Below are positions 1 through 9,795 of a DNA stretch of 64,000 nucleotides, in pieces. The notes below the pieces were generated by a model. The model was not told the DNA's origin. It saw nothing but the letters and a program-made list of their open reading frames with translations, and did not search any database. The position numbers were made by a program, and so were the translations under genes. Each line of letters begins with the position of its first letter. Position 1 is the stretch's first letter. The stretch covers positions 151,401 to 215,400 of the forward strand of contig JAHBVF010000007.1 of the NCBI GenBank assembly GCA_019637685.1, read 5' to 3'. This DNA comes from Caldilineaceae bacterium. GTDB lineage: Bacteria > Chloroflexota > Anaerolineae > Caldilineales > Caldilineaceae.

Positions 1-705
1 CTTGTGTTGGAGCCATTGGCCAGCGGAGAAGCCGTATTGACCCCCGAAGAGCGGCATATGGGCGTGGCAATGGCCGACTGGGGCGGCGGCACAACGGACC
101 TGGCCCTCTTTCGCGGCAACGGGCTGTGGCACACAGAAGTGCTGGATGTGGGGGGCAGCCACCTGACCAACGACGTGGCCCTGGGCCTGCGTGCCCCCTT
201 TGAAGTGGCCGAGGAGATGAAGCTGCGCTATGGGCATTTGCAGCCGGAGCGGGTGGCCGAAGACGAACAGGTCTGGGCGACTGTTTTCGGTGATCGGCCC
301 GAACGCACCTTCAGCCGCCGCTTTATCAGCCAGATACTCCAGGCCAGGGCCGAAGAAATATGCGAAATTATCCAGGAACGGGTGGGTGCCAGCGGCTATG
401 GCCAGATGGTTCCGGCTGGGCTGGTATTGACCGGTGGTTCCAGCCAGCTGCCGGGCGCGGTGGAACTGAGCCGGCGGATGTTGGGGATGCCCGTGCGAGT
501 GGGCCGCCCCGGAGAGCACGTGCCTGTGCAGCAGTTGAGCCGGGAACTGCAATCGCCGGCTTTTGCCACGGGTGTGGGCCTGCTGCTCTGGGGTCTACAC
601 GAAGATGCCCGCGCCATCCACTTTCCCATGAGCGCGCCCCTGCGGGACGAGAGTCCTGTGCTGGACAGAATGCGGGGATGGCTGCGCAGTCTGCTGCCGG
701 GCTAG
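1..705 (+). CDS. ftsA: Cell division protein FtsA, C-terminal part (5' end outside window)
   Basis: The reading frame is open at the window edge and ends at a TAG at 703-705; about 234 residues are visible. FtsA is an actin-fold ATPase that tethers FtsZ to the membrane. The phosphate-binding motif of the second half is clear ([12 protein letters not shown], about residues 24-35), followed by [13 protein letters not shown] and a later adenosine-type motif [10 protein letters not shown] (about 142-151), which is the FtsA/MreB/Hsp70 order. The C-terminus ends with [13 protein letters not shown], compatible with the amphipathic membrane-targeting helix of FtsA. ftsZ follows 250 bp downstream on the same strand, the usual dcw-cluster order. 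The start lies upstream and cannot be judged here. Confidence 0.93.
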   Translation, partial: LVLEPLASGEAVLTPEERHMGVAMADWGGGTTDLALFRGNGLWHTEVLDVGGSHLTNDVALGLRAPFEVAEEMKLRYGHLQPERVAEDEQVWATVFGDRPERTFSRRFISQILQARAEEICEIIQERVGASGYGQMVPAGLVLTGGSSQLPGAVELSRRMLGMPVRVGRPGEHVPVQQLSRELQSPAFATGVGLLLWGLHEDARAIHFPMSAPLRDESPVLDRMRGWLRSLLPG

Positions 706-845
706 ACTATCGGCCCTACCGTCGACTATGCGGGCAAAGAGAGGGTTTGCAATCTTGTCCACTTTATAGTACGATTTCGCGAATCTGCTACGATGATTTT
801 GACCCACGTAGTCAGTGAGCAGTCGCCCCATCTTTGCTTTGCTAT

Positions 846-867
846 CCGAAATCGGTTCGGATTTCGG
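846..867 (+). promoter_or_regulatory. Hairpin in the ftsA-ftsZ intergenic leader
   Basis: An 8-bp perfect inverted repeat, CCGAAATC (846-853) and GATTTCGG (860-867), with a 6-nt loop lies about 90 nt before ftsZ. No T-tract follows, so it is not a standard terminator. It may shape the ftsZ leader or the ftsA 3' end; role unknown. Confidence 0.35.
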
Positions 868-957
868 CCCTGGACAGCGGTCCTTCAACGACAGCCACCC
901 AAACCGCTGGCTGCACCGACCCATCTGGCTGGTAGTTTTCTATAGAGGAGTTTGTCG

Positions 958-2136
958 ATGACACGGAGAAGCGGACATTCCCAGTTTGTGGATAGCTTTG
1001 CCCAGATCAAAGTGATCGGTGTGGGTGGCGCAGGCCAAAATGCTGTCAACCGCATGATCGAATCGGGTATTCAGGGCGTGGAATTCATTGCTGTGAATAC
1101 CGACGCCCAGGCGCTGATGCTTTCCAGCGCGCCACAACGGCTGCGCATTGGCGATAAGCTGACCAAAGGGCTGGGGTCTGGCGGCAATCCGGAGATTGGC
1201 CTGCGAGCCGCCGAAGAAAGCCGGGAAGAGATTGAAGCCATGATGGAAGGCGCGGATATGGTTTTTGTCACCGCGGGGATGGGCGGCGGAACCGGTTCCG
1301 GTGCCTCGTCTGTGATTGCGGGCATAGCCAAAGAGATGGGCGCGCTGACTATCGGTGTGGTGACAAAACCTTTTGGTTTTGAAGGAACCCAGCGTCGGCG
1401 GATCGCCGAAGGGGCCATGACCCGGCTCAAAGAGAGTGTGGATACGCTGATTGCGATTCCCAACGACCGTTTGCTCCACATTCTGGACAAAAAGACGGGG
1501 ATTGGCGAGGCATTTTCTGTGGCTGACGATGTGCTGCGACAGGGCATTCAGGGCATCAGCGAACTGATTACTATCCCCGGCCTGATCAATCTGGACTTTG
1601 CAGATGTGCGCTCGATTATGCAGGACGGCGGCGCGGCCTTGATGTCCATCGGCAGGGCTGAAGGCGAAAACCGAGCACAGGAAGCCGCCCAAAAGGCCAT
1701 TCACAGCGCGCTGCTGGATGTCTCTATCGAAGGAGCCCAGGGCATTCTCTTCAATGTGAAGGGTGGCAAGGACCTGAGCCTCTTTGAGGTGAACGAGGCA
1801 GCCGAGTTGATCCGGGCCAACGTCCACGCGGAAGCCAACATTATCTTTGGCGCTGTGGTGGATAACGATATGAAAGACGAAATTCACATTACAGTGATTG
1901 CCACGGGCTTTGACAAAATTCCGCCCAAAGAAACAGCCACCGGCTATGCCCGACCGGCTACGCGCAATCCTGCACCGACACCCACATCCGCTCCGTCGCC
2001 GGCAGAGCCTGTGACCCCTGCGCCCCCGGCCCAACAATCCGGGGAACCCGTCGACTTCCCCGTACGCACATTCAGCCGGGACGATCTGGACATTCCCGCG
2101 TTTTTGCGTCGGCCCCGCGCCAACAACGGACAATAA
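958..2136 (+). CDS. ftsZ: Cell division GTPase FtsZ
   Basis: FtsZ is the tubulin-like GTPase that forms the division ring. The protein is 392 aa. The N-terminal nucleotide-binding segment [18 protein letters not shown], the tubulin signature [12 protein letters not shown] (near residue 105) and the T7 region [11 protein letters not shown] are all present. After about residue 315 comes a Pro/Ala/Thr-rich linker and then the conserved C-terminal peptide [11 protein letters not shown], which binds FtsA and other partners. I chose the ATG at 958 because GAGGAG (945-950) sits 7 nt before it; a TTG two codons earlier has no room for that site. A strong hairpin follows the stop codon. Confidence 0.98.
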   Translation: MTRRSGHSQFVDSFAQIKVIGVGGAGQNAVNRMIESGIQGVEFIAVNTDAQALMLSSAPQRLRIGDKLTKGLGSGGNPEIGLRAAEESREEIEAMMEGADMVFVTAGMGGGTGSGASSVIAGIAKEMGALTIGVVTKPFGFEGTQRRRIAEGAMTRLKESVDTLIAIPNDRLLHILDKKTGIGEAFSVADDVLRQGIQGISELITIPGLINLDFADVRSIMQDGGAALMSIGRAEGENRAQEAAQKAIHSALLDVSIEGAQGILFNVKGGKDLSLFEVNEAAELIRANVHAEANIIFGAVVDNDMKDEIHITVIATGFDKIPPKETATGYARPATRNPAPTPTSAPSPAEPVTPAPPAQQSGEPVDFPVRTFSRDDLDIPAFLRRPRANNGQ

Positions 2137-2144
2137 AAAACGGG

Positions 2145-2189
2145 CGAGCAGCAATCAATGCAAGAAACACAGGCATTGATTGCTGCTCG
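2145..2189 (+). terminator. Hairpin after ftsZ, terminator-like
   Basis: A perfect 17-bp inverted repeat (2145-2161 and 2173-2189) with an 11-nt loop begins 9 nt after the ftsZ stop. It lacks a T-tract downstream, so it may stabilise the 3' end or terminate only weakly. Confidence 0.6.
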
Positions 2190-2351
2190 TCCAAGCCAGA
2201 CTGTGCTTGGGTCTGTTCGCTTTCGGTGTCAGACCCAGGAAGTTCTATCCTCTATTTACTCCACGCCACTGCTGAAATCACGAAATAAAACTGAGCGACA
2301 TTAAATTTTCGCGGATCGGCAAAATTGGGCTGTAGTCACCCACTTTTTGAC

Positions 2352-2380
2352 TTGCCCCCTCCATGCAAGTGTGTTATACT
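2352..2380 (+). promoter_or_regulatory. Predicted sigma70-type promoter of nrdR, with palindromes at the start site
   Basis: The -10 box TATACT (2375-2380) is good. A 17-bp spacer places TTGCCC (2352-2357) at -35; a better TTGACT (2347-2352) would need a 22-bp spacer. Just downstream are two abutting dyads, a 14-nt one at 2396-2409 (TACTACATGTCGTA) and ACAAG-N4-CTTGT at 2409-2422, which could be operators. The rest of the gap between ftsZ and nrdR (2190-2517) shows no gene. Confidence 0.5.
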
Positions 2381-2517
2381 GTCCCCCTGAGTTCATACTA
2401 CATGTCGTACAAGAACACTTGTCCTACGCAACATGCGGTACATCTCGGCACATCTAACATTTTGCTCCTCTGGTATCCAAAGGCCAAAGCACCGAGTCTG
2501 GATCTACTGATACTCCT

Positions 2518-2976
2518 ATGAATTGTCCTCATTGTGGGCACGGAAATCACAAAGTTATCGACACGCGGGACACGGGCGATGCCATCCGCCGCCGCCGGGA
2601 ATGCCAACAGTGCAACCAGCGCTTTACATCCTATGAAAATGTAGCGCCCAGCCTGCTTGTGATTAAGCGGGATGGACGGCGGGAATCCTTTGATCGACAA
2701 AAGCTGATGGCAGGCATTCGGATTGCCACTGTCAAACGGCCTATCAGCACAACAACCGTCGAACATATCGTGCAGAAAGTGGAAGAGGCTGTTTCCGGTA
2801 TGGGCAAGGCCGAAGTAAAAAGTGAAATTGTCGGCAATCTCGTGCTGGACCAGCTGGCCCAGGTGGATCAGGTGGCCTATGTTCGTTTTGCCAGCGTCTA
2901 TCTGGATTTAAATGACGCCATCGAAATACGCTCGGAAATCGACCGATTGATCGGCAGGCAGGCCGGGGCAGGTTGA
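2518..2976 (+). CDS. nrdR: Transcriptional repressor NrdR
   Basis: NrdR represses ribonucleotide reductase genes in response to ATP/dATP. The 152-aa product has the family length and the N-terminal zinc ribbon (CPHCGH at 3-8, CQQCNQRF near residue 35), then an ATP-cone domain containing [16 protein letters not shown]. The start is ATG at 2518; the gene has its own promoter upstream. It lies 280 bp before the nrdJ reductase gene on the same strand, its expected regulatory target. I did not find a clear match to the published NrdR box before nrdJ. The gap 2977-3256 holds a 7-bp hairpin (TTTGCGG 3092-3098, CCGCAAA 3104-3110) and a 13-nt palindrome (GATTGTAACAATC, 3130-3142), either of which could be regulatory. 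Confidence 0.97.
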   Translation: MNCPHCGHGNHKVIDTRDTGDAIRRRRECQQCNQRFTSYENVAPSLLVIKRDGRRESFDRQKLMAGIRIATVKRPISTTTVEHIVQKVEEAVSGMGKAEVKSEIVGNLVLDQLAQVDQVAYVRFASVYLDLNDAIEIRSEIDRLIGRQAGAG

Positions 2977-3256
2977 GTACGGTTTCCCTTTTCCGTACCG
3001 AATACGGCCTGATCTGTTGTCCTCTGAATAAACCGGAATAAGCCCGTTGCACGGCCAAAAATCTTCGAATCACCATCGGAGTTCCCATTAATTTGCGGAA
3101 AGACCGCAAAGCACTTCGTCTTCACTTGTGATTGTAACAATCGACGCATGGAAATACGTGGCGCGCCCGTTGCATGGCGCACGGACGAGAGCCGCGTATG
3201 CCAGTACGCGCCTTCTATTCTTTTTCATCTTTTGTCTGTGAGAGGAGCACCCTGCA

Positions 3257-6200
3257 ATGTCACCTTCGGCCGCCCCCCCGACCCCACCTGCCACCCGTCT
3301 GGAAAAGAAGACCTTCACAACGCTGGAGGTTGTTAAGGGAGAAAAAACCCGCGTAACGCCTCCGTCCTATGTGGACGACGAAACCATCAACCTGAGCGAC
3401 AACAGCCTGAAAGTGTTGGAACGACGCTACTTGCGCCGGGACATTGACGGCAGCCTGCTGGAGAGCGCAGCCGGTATGTTCTATCGGGTGGCCCATCACA
3501 TTGCCGGGGCCGAAGCCGCCCACGGCGGGGATGTGGAAGCGACGACAGAGACCTTTTATCGGCTGTTGACCGATCTGCGCTTCTTCCCCAACAGCCCGAC
3601 CTTTACCGGTGCCGGCACACCCCTGGGCCAGTTGGCCGCCTGCTTTGTGCTGCCCATTGCCGACGATATGGGGCGGGATTCCGATGGCATCTTCAGCACC
3701 CTGCGCGTGGCAGCGCTGATCCAGCAGACCGGCGGCGGCAACGGTTTTAGCTTTACCCGTCTGCGTCCCAGAGGGGATGTAGTGCATACGTCGTCCGGGC
3801 GGGCGACCGGGCCGGTGGGTTTCCTGCGCGTCTACGATCAGGCCTTTGGGGAGATTGCCCAGGGCGGCACGCGACGGGGCGCCAATATGGCGGTTCTGCA
3901 GGTGGACCACCCGGACATCGAGCAGTTTATCACCTGCAAGGCAGAAGAAGGAACGGTCACCAATTTCAATATCTCCGTGGCCATCACCGACGAGTTTATG
4001 CGCGCGGTGAAGAACGATTCAGACTTTGACCTGCGCAGCCCCCGGGATGGCAAAGTCTGGAAAACTGTGCGGGCGCGGGAGCTGTTCGACAAGATTATTC
4101 ACTACGCGCATCACAACGGCGAGCCGGGCGCGCTCTTTATCGACGCGGCCAACCGCACCAATCCGGTTCCTCATTTGTACGATCTGGAGGCGACGAACCC
4201 GTGTGTCACGGGCGAAACGCTTATTTACACAGCAGAGGGGCTTCAAAGAGCCGATGCTCTGGCCCGTTCGGGACAACCTCAAAAGGTAGTTGTTGACGGT
4301 CGCTTTGGGGTGGAAACAGTCCAGCCAGCCAGCGAAGTATTTGAGACTGGTGTCAAAGATGTATACCGCTTGGAAACAAAAGAGGGCTATTCCTTACGGC
4401 TGACCGGTAATCATCAGGTAATGACAGCCCGCGGGTGGGTGGAAACCCAGCATCTTCAGCCAGGGGATCGGGTACACATCCTCAACCGGTCTGGTGCGTT
4501 TGGCACTGCGGGAACGCGGGATTTGGGACTGGTGCTTGGCTGGCTGGTGGGCGATGGAACGGTCAATCAGATTCGAGCCGTTCTTTCTTTCTTTGGCGAA
4601 GAAAAGACAGAATTGGCTCCCCTCTTTGCCTCCGCAGTGACGGCTGTGGTAGATACAGATCGCCATTACAGCGCCGGACATAGCCGTAGCTATCCGGTGG
4701 GTATCACCGAAATCCTTGAACGGGATGAGGTAAGGATACAATCGGATCGGCTGCGTTTGCTGGCAGAGGAATACGGATTGGACCTGAATAAATTGCAGGT
4801 GCCCGATGTCATTCTGCGCGGCACGCAAGAGGCGCAACAGGCGTTCCTCCAGGCACTCTTTACCGCGGATGGCACAGTCAGCGATGGGGGCAAAAAAGGC
4901 TGCGCAGTACGCCTGACGTCAGTTAGTGAAGCATTACTTCAAGATGTTCAGCGCGTTTTGCTCAACTTCGGCGTCTTTAGTCGCATCTACCGGGAACGGC
5001 GACCAGCGGGTATGCGCCGCTTGCCCGACGGAAAGGGCGGTTATCAGGAGTACTTCGGTCAGGCGTATCACGAACTGGCAGTTTCCAAAGATAATCTGAT
5101 TCGATTCGCAGAACAGGTCGGCTTTCTGAGCCAGGCCAAACAGAGCGCATTGCTGGCCTATCTGGAACGAATACAGCGCGGACCGTATCAGGAGAGCTTT
5201 ACAGCGCGGGTTAAGCGGCTCGTCCACGAAGGACGCGAAATGGTCTACGATCTGACGCAGCCCACGACCCATTCATTTGTTGCCAATGGCTTTGTTGTCC
5301 ACAACTGCGGTGAACAGTGGCTTGGCCCCTATGAAAACTGCTGTCTTGGATCCATCAATCTCGGCGTCCACGTCAAAGCCGATGCGGATGGCGAGACGGT
5401 TGTGGATTGGGTTGGGCTGGAACGGACCATCCGGGAAAGCACCCATTTTTTGGACAATGTGGTGAGCGCCAACGCCTATGTGCCCGCGGTGCCCGAGGTG
5501 GCCGAAGCCGCGTTCCGCGCCCGACGCATCGGCCTGGGCATTATGGGTCTGGGCGATCTGATGTACAAACTGGGCATCCGGTATGGCAGCGAAGAGGGCC
5601 AGGAGTTCGCTGGCCAAGTGATGGAATTTGTGCGCTATCATTGCATGGCCCAAAGCATCGAACTCTCCGAAGAGCGCGGCGCTTTCCTGGCCTTCACAGG
5701 CAGCATCTATGACCCGGAAAAAGCGGGCGGAATGGCCTGGCAGCCCCCCACACCCGTGGCCCCCTTCCAGCGGGACTGGGCACGGCCTGCATTGGACTGG
5801 TCGTCAATTGTGAGCGGGATTGAGCAGCACGGCATTCGCAACGCGGCCCAGACAACCGTTGCACCCACGGGCACAATTGCCACCGTCAGCGGTTGTGAAG
5901 GCTATGGCTGCGAGCCGGTCTTTGCCCTGGGCTACATCCGCCACTTTAAAGACGGCGACAAAGATGTGGAACTGGCCTACACCAGCCCGCTCTTTGAACA
6001 GGCCCTGGAACGGACAGATTTGTCCCCGGCCCACAAGCAGCGCATCAAACAGCACGTGGCCTCCTATGGCTCGTGTCAGGACGTGGAAGATATGCCCGCA
6101 GAACTGCGCCACGCCTTTGTGGTCAGCAGCGACATCAGCGCGGATGAACACGTGCGGATGCAGGCCGCGATCCAGGCATTTGTGGACAACAGCATTTCCA

Positions 6201-6946
6201 AAACCTGTAACTTTGGCGAAGGCGCAACAGAAGAAGATGTGGCAAAGGCCTATCTGCTGGCCTGGGAACTGGGCTGCAAAGGTTTGACTGTCTATGTGAC
6301 TGGCAGCCGCCAGGAAGTGGTGCTGGAAACCAAAGCCACAAAAGAGAAGAAGAGCGAAGGGGAAACCGTTGCAGAGAGCAGCCTGAACGGCTACGCCAAC
6401 GGCAGCAACGGACATCACCCCGGCGAGGCAGTGCCGATCTTTACCAAACGACCCCGCCCCCGGCTGCTCCAGGGCAGCACCTATCGCAAAGATACGCCTT
6501 TGGGACCGGCCTACATTACAGTCAACAGCGACGAAGAGGGCGAACCCTTCGAGGTTTTCCTGAACATCGGCAAGGCAGGCAGCGATGTCAGCGCGGTGAG
6601 CGAGGCCCTGGGCCGTCTGATCAGCCTGACCCTGCGTATGCCTGCCTCTCTGCCCCCCTCCGAGCGGCTGCGCTGGGTGATGGACGAAATGGCCGGGATC
6701 GGCGGTGGACGTGCCCTGGGCTTTGGAGCCAACCGGGTGCGCAGTCTGCCGGACGGGGTGGCCCAGGTCATCGCCGAGCATCTGAGCGGGCTGCCCGAAA
6801 ACCCCGAACCGGTAAGCGGCGAACAGATGGCCCTGCCCCTGGCCGACCGCCCCATTGGGGACCTGTGCCCGGACTGCGGCGAGGCGGCCTTTTTGAATGT
6901 GGAAGGCTGCAAGAAGTGTTTCGTCTGCGGCTATAGCGAGTGCTGA
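3257..6946 (+). CDS. nrdJ: Adenosylcobalamin-dependent (class II) ribonucleotide reductase NrdJ, intein-containing precursor
   Basis: This enzyme reduces ribonucleotides to deoxyribonucleotides with a B12-derived radical. The precursor is 1229 aa; removing the intein (residues 316-683) leaves about 861 aa, a normal NrdJ size. Landmarks are the substrate-loop region PNSPTF, a Cys at 129 (LAACF), the finger-loop radical site N-P-C-G-E at the intein junction, and a second Cys 11 residues after it (YENCC). By analogy with the Thermotoga maritima enzyme, C129 and that second Cys would be the redox pair and the junction Cys the thiyl-radical residue. The C-terminus carries two CxxC pairs ([18 protein letters not shown]), typical of NrdJ. 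The ATG at 3257 is preceded by AGAGGAG at 3241-3247. Confidence 0.97.
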   Translation: MSPSAAPPTPPATRLEKKTFTTLEVVKGEKTRVTPPSYVDDETINLSDNSLKVLERRYLRRDIDGSLLESAAGMFYRVAHHIAGAEAAHGGDVEATTETFYRLLTDLRFFPNSPTFTGAGTPLGQLAACFVLPIADDMGRDSDGIFSTLRVAALIQQTGGGNGFSFTRLRPRGDVVHTSSGRATGPVGFLRVYDQAFGEIAQGGTRRGANMAVLQVDHPDIEQFITCKAEEGTVTNFNISVAITDEFMRAVKNDSDFDLRSPRDGKVWKTVRARELFDKIIHYAHHNGEPGALFIDAANRTNPVPHLYDLEATNPCVTGETLIYTAEGLQRADALARSGQPQKVVVDGRFGVETVQPASEVFETGVKDVYRLETKEGYSLRLTGNHQVMTARGWVETQHLQPGDRVHILNRSGAFGTAGTRDLGLVLGWLVGDGTVNQIRAVLSFFGEEKTELAPLFASAVTAVVDTDRHYSAGHSRSYPVGITEILERDEVRIQSDRLRLLAEEYGLDLNKLQVPDVILRGTQEAQQAFLQALFTADGTVSDGGKKGCAVRLTSVSEALLQDVQRVLLNFGVFSRIYRERRPAGMRRLPDGKGGYQEYFGQAYHELAVSKDNLIRFAEQVGFLSQAKQSALLAYLERIQRGPYQESFTARVKRLVHEGREMVYDLTQPTTHSFVANGFVVHNCGEQWLGPYENCCLGSINLGVHVKADADGETVVDWVGLERTIRESTHFLDNVVSANAYVPAVPEVAEAAFRARRIGLGIMGLGDLMYKLGIRYGSEEGQEFAGQVMEFVRYHCMAQSIELSEERGAFLAFTGSIYDPEKAGGMAWQPPTPVAPFQRDWARPALDWSSIVSGIEQHGIRNAAQTTVAPTGTIATVSGCEGYGCEPVFALGYIRHFKDGDKDVELAYTSPLFEQALERTDLSPAHKQRIKQHVASYGSCQDVEDMPAELRHAFVVSSDISADEHVRMQAAIQAFVDNSISKTCNFGEGATEEDVAKAYLLAWELGCKGLTVYVTGSRQEVVLETKATKEKKSEGETVAESSLNGYANGSNGHHPGEAVPIFTKRPRPRLLQGSTYRKDTPLGPAYITVNSDEEGEPFEVFLNIGKAGSDVSAVSEALGRLISLTLRMPASLPPSERLRWVMDEMAGIGGGRALGFGANRVRSLPDGVAQVIAEHLSGLPENPEPVSGEQMALPLADRPIGDLCPDCGEAAFLNVEGCKKCFVCGYSEC
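4202..5305 (+). other. Intein with LAGLIDADG homing-endonuclease domain inside NrdJ
   Basis: The intein spans 368 codons. It starts at C316 (CVTGETLIY) and ends with FVVHN, followed by the extein Cys. Splicing motifs: block A at the N-terminal Cys, block B TGNHQVMT, block [13 protein letters not shown], and the terminal His-Asn. Two dodecapeptides mark the endonuclease, [10 protein letters not shown] (about residue 422) and LQALFTADG (about residue 533), each keeping its acidic residue, so the endonuclease may be active. The +1 Cys is also the predicted catalytic radical Cys of NrdJ: the insertion splits N-P from C-G-E. Enzyme activity therefore depends on splicing. Confidence 0.95.
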
Positions 6947-6951
6947 GTCGA

Positions 6952-7016
6952 GTGCGGAAGGGAGAAGTCGGAACGCGGAAACAATCGATTCTGCATCCGA
7001 CTTCTCCCTTCCGCAC
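6952..7016 (+). terminator. Perfect 21-bp inverted repeat after nrdJ
   Basis: Arms 6952-6972 and 6996-7016 are exact complements with a 23-nt loop. It lies directly behind the nrdJ stop and probably ends transcription or protects the 3' end. Words such as GGAAGGGAGAAGTCGG and the following ATTCCGCATTCC resemble dispersed repeat words, so it may also be a repeat copy. Confidence 0.55.
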
Positions 7017-7123
7017 GTCTGTTACCCTTTTCCCGCTGAATGGTGTACCATACCCATACTCGTCGCTTGACGAGATCACAATTCCGCATTCCATCTTCCC
7101 CATTCCGTATTGGAGAGCAAGCA

Positions 7124-7855
7124 ATGGTCACAACGCCTGATATTCAACGCCCGCCCAAAGACCTCATCGAAGCCCTGCGCAATATCGGCAGCGCCACAGC
7201 CAGCGGCGAACTGGCCCGTCTGGGCATCCGCGACCCCAACATTCGGGGACCCATTCCCCGCACCCCGGGCGCAACGGTTGTCGGCCCCGCGCTGACTCTG
7301 CAATTTATGCCCAAACGGGAAGACCTCTACAAAGTAGACGAGTACGCGGACCCGGAGAAGCAGCTTCACCGCCACGTCCTCTACCACACCCAGCCCGGCG
7401 ATATTGTGGTGGTGGATGCCCGGGGCGACGTAAGCGCGGGTGTCTTTGGGGAAATGATGCTCACCTATTTCAAGGGCAAAGGCGGCACAGGTGTGGTCAT
7501 CGACGGTGCCATCCGGGATTTTCCCCACGCCAAGGATTTGGGGCTGGGGCTGTGGCTCAAGGGGACGACGCCCAACTTCCACACCCAGACAAATATTTTC
7601 CCCTACGCGGTGAATGTGCCCATCGCCTGCAACAATGTGCTGGTCATGCCCGGCGATATTATTGTGGCCGACGACGACGGGATTGTCTGTGTTCCCGTGG
7701 CGCTGGCCCCGGAACTGATCAAAAAGGCGACGGAGCACGTGGAGTGGGAAGAATTTTCCAAGATGCGGCTGGAGCAGGGCGGCGAGCTGCGCAAGTATTA
7801 CCCCCTCTCGGAAGAAGGCCGGGCCGAGTACGAGGAATGGCGAAAGCAGCAGTAG
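7124..7855 (+). CDS. RraA/HMG-aldolase-like family protein
   Basis: The 243-aa protein belongs to the RraA-like fold family, which includes regulators of RNase E and 4-hydroxy-4-methyl-2-oxoglutarate/oxaloacetate aldolases. Features are the N-terminal SATASGELARLGI segment, a GDIVVVDARGD stretch, GGTGVVIDGAIRD with the catalytic-type Arg-Asp, and a late PGDIIVADDDGIVCVP motif, as in the aldolase branch. Which substrate it uses cannot be read from the sequence. I start at the ATG at 7124 because GGAGAG (7112-7117) precedes it by 6 nt; the frame is open further upstream but runs through the repeat-like intergenic region. A strong terminator follows. Confidence 0.85.
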   Translation: MVTTPDIQRPPKDLIEALRNIGSATASGELARLGIRDPNIRGPIPRTPGATVVGPALTLQFMPKREDLYKVDEYADPEKQLHRHVLYHTQPGDIVVVDARGDVSAGVFGEMMLTYFKGKGGTGVVIDGAIRDFPHAKDLGLGLWLKGTTPNFHTQTNIFPYAVNVPIACNNVLVMPGDIIVADDDGIVCVPVALAPELIKKATEHVEWEEFSKMRLEQGGELRKYYPLSEEGRAEYEEWRKQQ

Positions 7856-7875
7856 CCATCAATCGGTATTGGCTA

Positions 7876-7915
7876 AAAAAGGGCGTGGCTTCCGAAAAGA
7901 AGCCACGCCCTTTTT
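7876..7915. terminator. Bidirectional intrinsic terminator between convergent genes
   Basis: A 16-bp stem (7876-7891 with 7900-7915) has an 8-nt loop, with A-tract and T-tract flanks on both sides. It separates the plus-strand RraA-like gene from the minus-strand methyltransferase, so it can serve both. Confidence 0.85.
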
Positions 7916-8022
7916 GTTGGCGACTTTCGTCGGCCCTGGCCGCGAGGGGTAGAGAATTCTCCTGCACCCGTGCCAGCCATTCTGCGCGCTTTCAAGCATC
8001 GCTTTGGCGTGGCCTGTCCGAT

Positions 8023-8790
8023 CTATTTACAGGCCAGAAAGATCAGCCGCTCGCTATCCGATGTGTAGGGATTGCCGTCAAAATCACCCCACACGGCTTC
8101 CAGCCGAAAACCGGCCTTTTCCAGCAGCAGTTCCCCTTCGCTGGGCCAGAGAAAGCGCAAGTCAAAAGGCAGCACAACCCTTTCCGTCCGGCCATTGGCA
8201 AAGACCGATTCATAGACAAATATCGTCTCCTGCATCTGTTCAGCCACATCCACCTGGCGCACCACCCATTTGAGAACAGTGGCGTCCCGTTCGTTGTCTG
8301 TCCAGCGGTCGGCCAGCACCTGCACCCCGGCAATCGTTGTCAGATAGGGAATATCCGGGTTGAAGAGATCGATCAGCAGCCGTCCACCGGGCCGCAGATG
8401 GCGATGGGCCGAACGCAGTGCTGCCAATTGGTCGGCCTGGGTGGTCAGGTGCATCAGCGTGTTGCTCACACAGAAGGCAAAATCGAAGTCAGCTTCTGCC
8501 GCGGAAAAAGTGCGCAGATCGTCCTCCATCAGCCGCAGCCGGGCTGTAATGCCCGCCTGTTCTGCCTTGCGTTGGGCCAGAGCCAACAGCGCGGGGCTGC
8601 TGTCCACGCCTGTCACACGGCAGCCCGTGGCCGCCAGGGGAATCAGCACCCGGCCCGTTCCACAGCCCAACTCCAGGGCTGTTTCCCCGGCATCCTGGGC
8701 CAGGTCCACCACAAGCTGGATATCATCGCTATAGTGGCGATAGTCGTAATCGTAGAAGGGAGCAAAGGGGTCAAAATTGTGGAGGTGCAT
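8023..8790 (-). CDS. Class I SAM-dependent methyltransferase
   Basis: A 255-aa protein with the Rossmann-type SAM motif I ETALELGCGTGRVLIPLA (about residues 37-54), an acidic motif II GVDSSPALL, and FDFAFCVSNTLMHL (motif IV region). It resembles small-molecule methyltransferases of the methyltransf_25/11 groups; the substrate is unknown. The start is uncertain: ATG at 8790 begins the conserved stretch MHLHNFDPFAPFYD, but no good ribosome site precedes it; a TTG at 8832 would add 14 residues. It is a single gene, transcribed toward the terminator at 7876-7915. Confidence 0.82.
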   Translation of the reverse strand: MHLHNFDPFAPFYDYDYRHYSDDIQLVVDLAQDAGETALELGCGTGRVLIPLAATGCRVTGVDSSPALLALAQRKAEQAGITARLRLMEDDLRTFSAAEADFDFAFCVSNTLMHLTTQADQLAALRSAHRHLRPGGRLLIDLFNPDIPYLTTIAGVQVLADRWTDNERDATVLKWVVRQVDVAEQMQETIFVYESVFANGRTERVVLPFDLRFLWPSEGELLLEKAGFRLEAVWGDFDGNPYTSDSERLIFLACK

Positions 8791-9009
8791 AGGGTTCGCA
8801 GAGAATGGACGGTTTGTCTTGGACGCAGGCAATTGTAGCCGCCTGACATTACTCTAGCAGAGGAGCAGGATTTCCCCAAGCGCCAGGCGGTGTTTCGCAT
8901 AAACGCTGTTTGCACCTATTCAGGCTTTGGGCGCGACGCACTCGCCAGGAGAATACTTCTGTGCAAAAATTGTGTGGCGAGTGGGTCGCACCGGAGCAGC
9001 TACCGTTGT

Positions 9010-9038
9010 TTTACAATAAAGTGAAGATTCGGTATAAT
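9010..9038 (+). promoter_or_regulatory. Sigma70-type promoter of greA
   Basis: TTTACA (9010-9015) and TATAAT (9033-9038) are separated by 17 bp. The predicted start near 9045 gives a leader of about 195 nt before greA. Confidence 0.8.
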
Positions 9039-9054
9039 AGAGAGCAGTTAGAGG

Positions 9055-9141
9055 GCCGACCTGCACGTTGAGGTCGGCACTTCATTTGGTTAGGTTGCCT
9101 CACCCCGCCGGGCGCAGGTTTGGCCGGTCCATCGGGTGAGG
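9055..9141 (+). promoter_or_regulatory. Structured 5' leader of greA
   Basis: Two stems lie in the leader: GCCGACCT (9055-9062) with AGGTCGGC (9071-9078), and CCTCACCC (9098-9105) enclosing a GC-rich segment and closing with GGGTGAGG (9134-9141). No known riboswitch consensus was recognised. The remainder of the 8791-9239 gap holds no gene. Confidence 0.5.
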
Positions 9142-9239
9142 TTCTGTTTTACCCCCCGTGCCTATCCGATTTTTGCAAATGTATTGCATTGCAGTGGCAT
9201 CGGCTCTGCACATCTGTATTTGAATTGTGAGAAGGAAAA

Positions 9240-9713
9240 ATGAGCAACAATCCAGTCTATTTGACCCAAGAAGGGTACGAAAAACTCCGGGAAGAGCTGG
9301 AGTATTTGGAGAGCGTGCGCCGGCGGGAGATCGCCGAGCAGATCGCCGAGGCCAAGGCCGAAGGGGACCTGCGGGAGAATGCGGGCTATGACGAAGCCAA
9401 AAATGCCCAGGCATTCGTAGAGGGACGCATTCGGGAACTGAAGGCCAAAACCCGCAATGCCAAAATCATTGACGACAGCGATTTGCCCGCGGATCGGGTG
9501 GCCCTGGGCCGCAAGGTGGTTGTGCAAGAGGTGGGCACAGACGACGAAGAGAGCTACGTCATTGTCGGCTCCACCGAGGCTGACCCGCGCAACGGTCGCA
9601 TCAGCAATGAGAGTCCCATCGGCAAGGCAGTGATGGGCAAACGCAAAGGGGCGAAGGTAAAGGTCAGTACCCCTGGCGGCGAAATCGAATTCAAGATTTT
9701 GCGCGTAGAATAA
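9240..9713 (+). CDS. greA: Transcription elongation factor GreA
   Basis: GreA enters the RNA polymerase secondary channel and stimulates cleavage of backtracked RNA. The product is 157 aa, the family length. The N-terminal coiled coil contains the acidic tip (AKAEGDLRENAGYDEAK, about residues 37-53), and the C-terminal FKBP-like domain contains SPIGKAVMGKRKG. ATG 9240 follows GAAGGAAAA. lysS is next, separated by a dyad repeat. Confidence 0.97.
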   Translation: MSNNPVYLTQEGYEKLREELEYLESVRRREIAEQIAEAKAEGDLRENAGYDEAKNAQAFVEGRIRELKAKTRNAKIIDDSDLPADRVALGRKVVVQEVGTDDEESYVIVGSTEADPRNGRISNESPIGKAVMGKRKGAKVKVSTPGGEIEFKILRVE

Positions 9714-9731
9714 GGCCCTTTCAAGACAAGA

Positions 9732-9795
9732 ATGATCCACAAAGTCCACGAAGGGATATAGAGCTTCTTCTTCTTCGTGTGGTTTTGTGGATCAT
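9732..9795. repeat. Dyad-symmetric element between greA and lysS
   Basis: Outer arms ATGATCCACAAA (9732-9743) and TTTGTGGATCAT (9784-9795) enclose inner arms CACGAAG (9747-9753) and CTTCGTG (9773-9779). It could act as a greA terminator, but the words TCCACAAAGTCCACGAAG look like a dispersed palindromic repeat. Confidence 0.5.

Noticed and set aside
940..2154. A 404-codon frame antisense to ftsZ
   Set aside because: It mirrors the strongly coding ftsZ strand; no family resemblance or ribosome site.
2977..3256. Cobalamin riboswitch before nrdJ
   Set aside because: The conserved B12 box could not be found, although a B12 enzyme follows.
7552..8838. A long plus-strand frame crossing the RraA-like gene end and the methyltransferase gene
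   Set aside because: It crosses a terminator and runs antisense to a clear methyltransferase; composition effect of GC-rich DNA.
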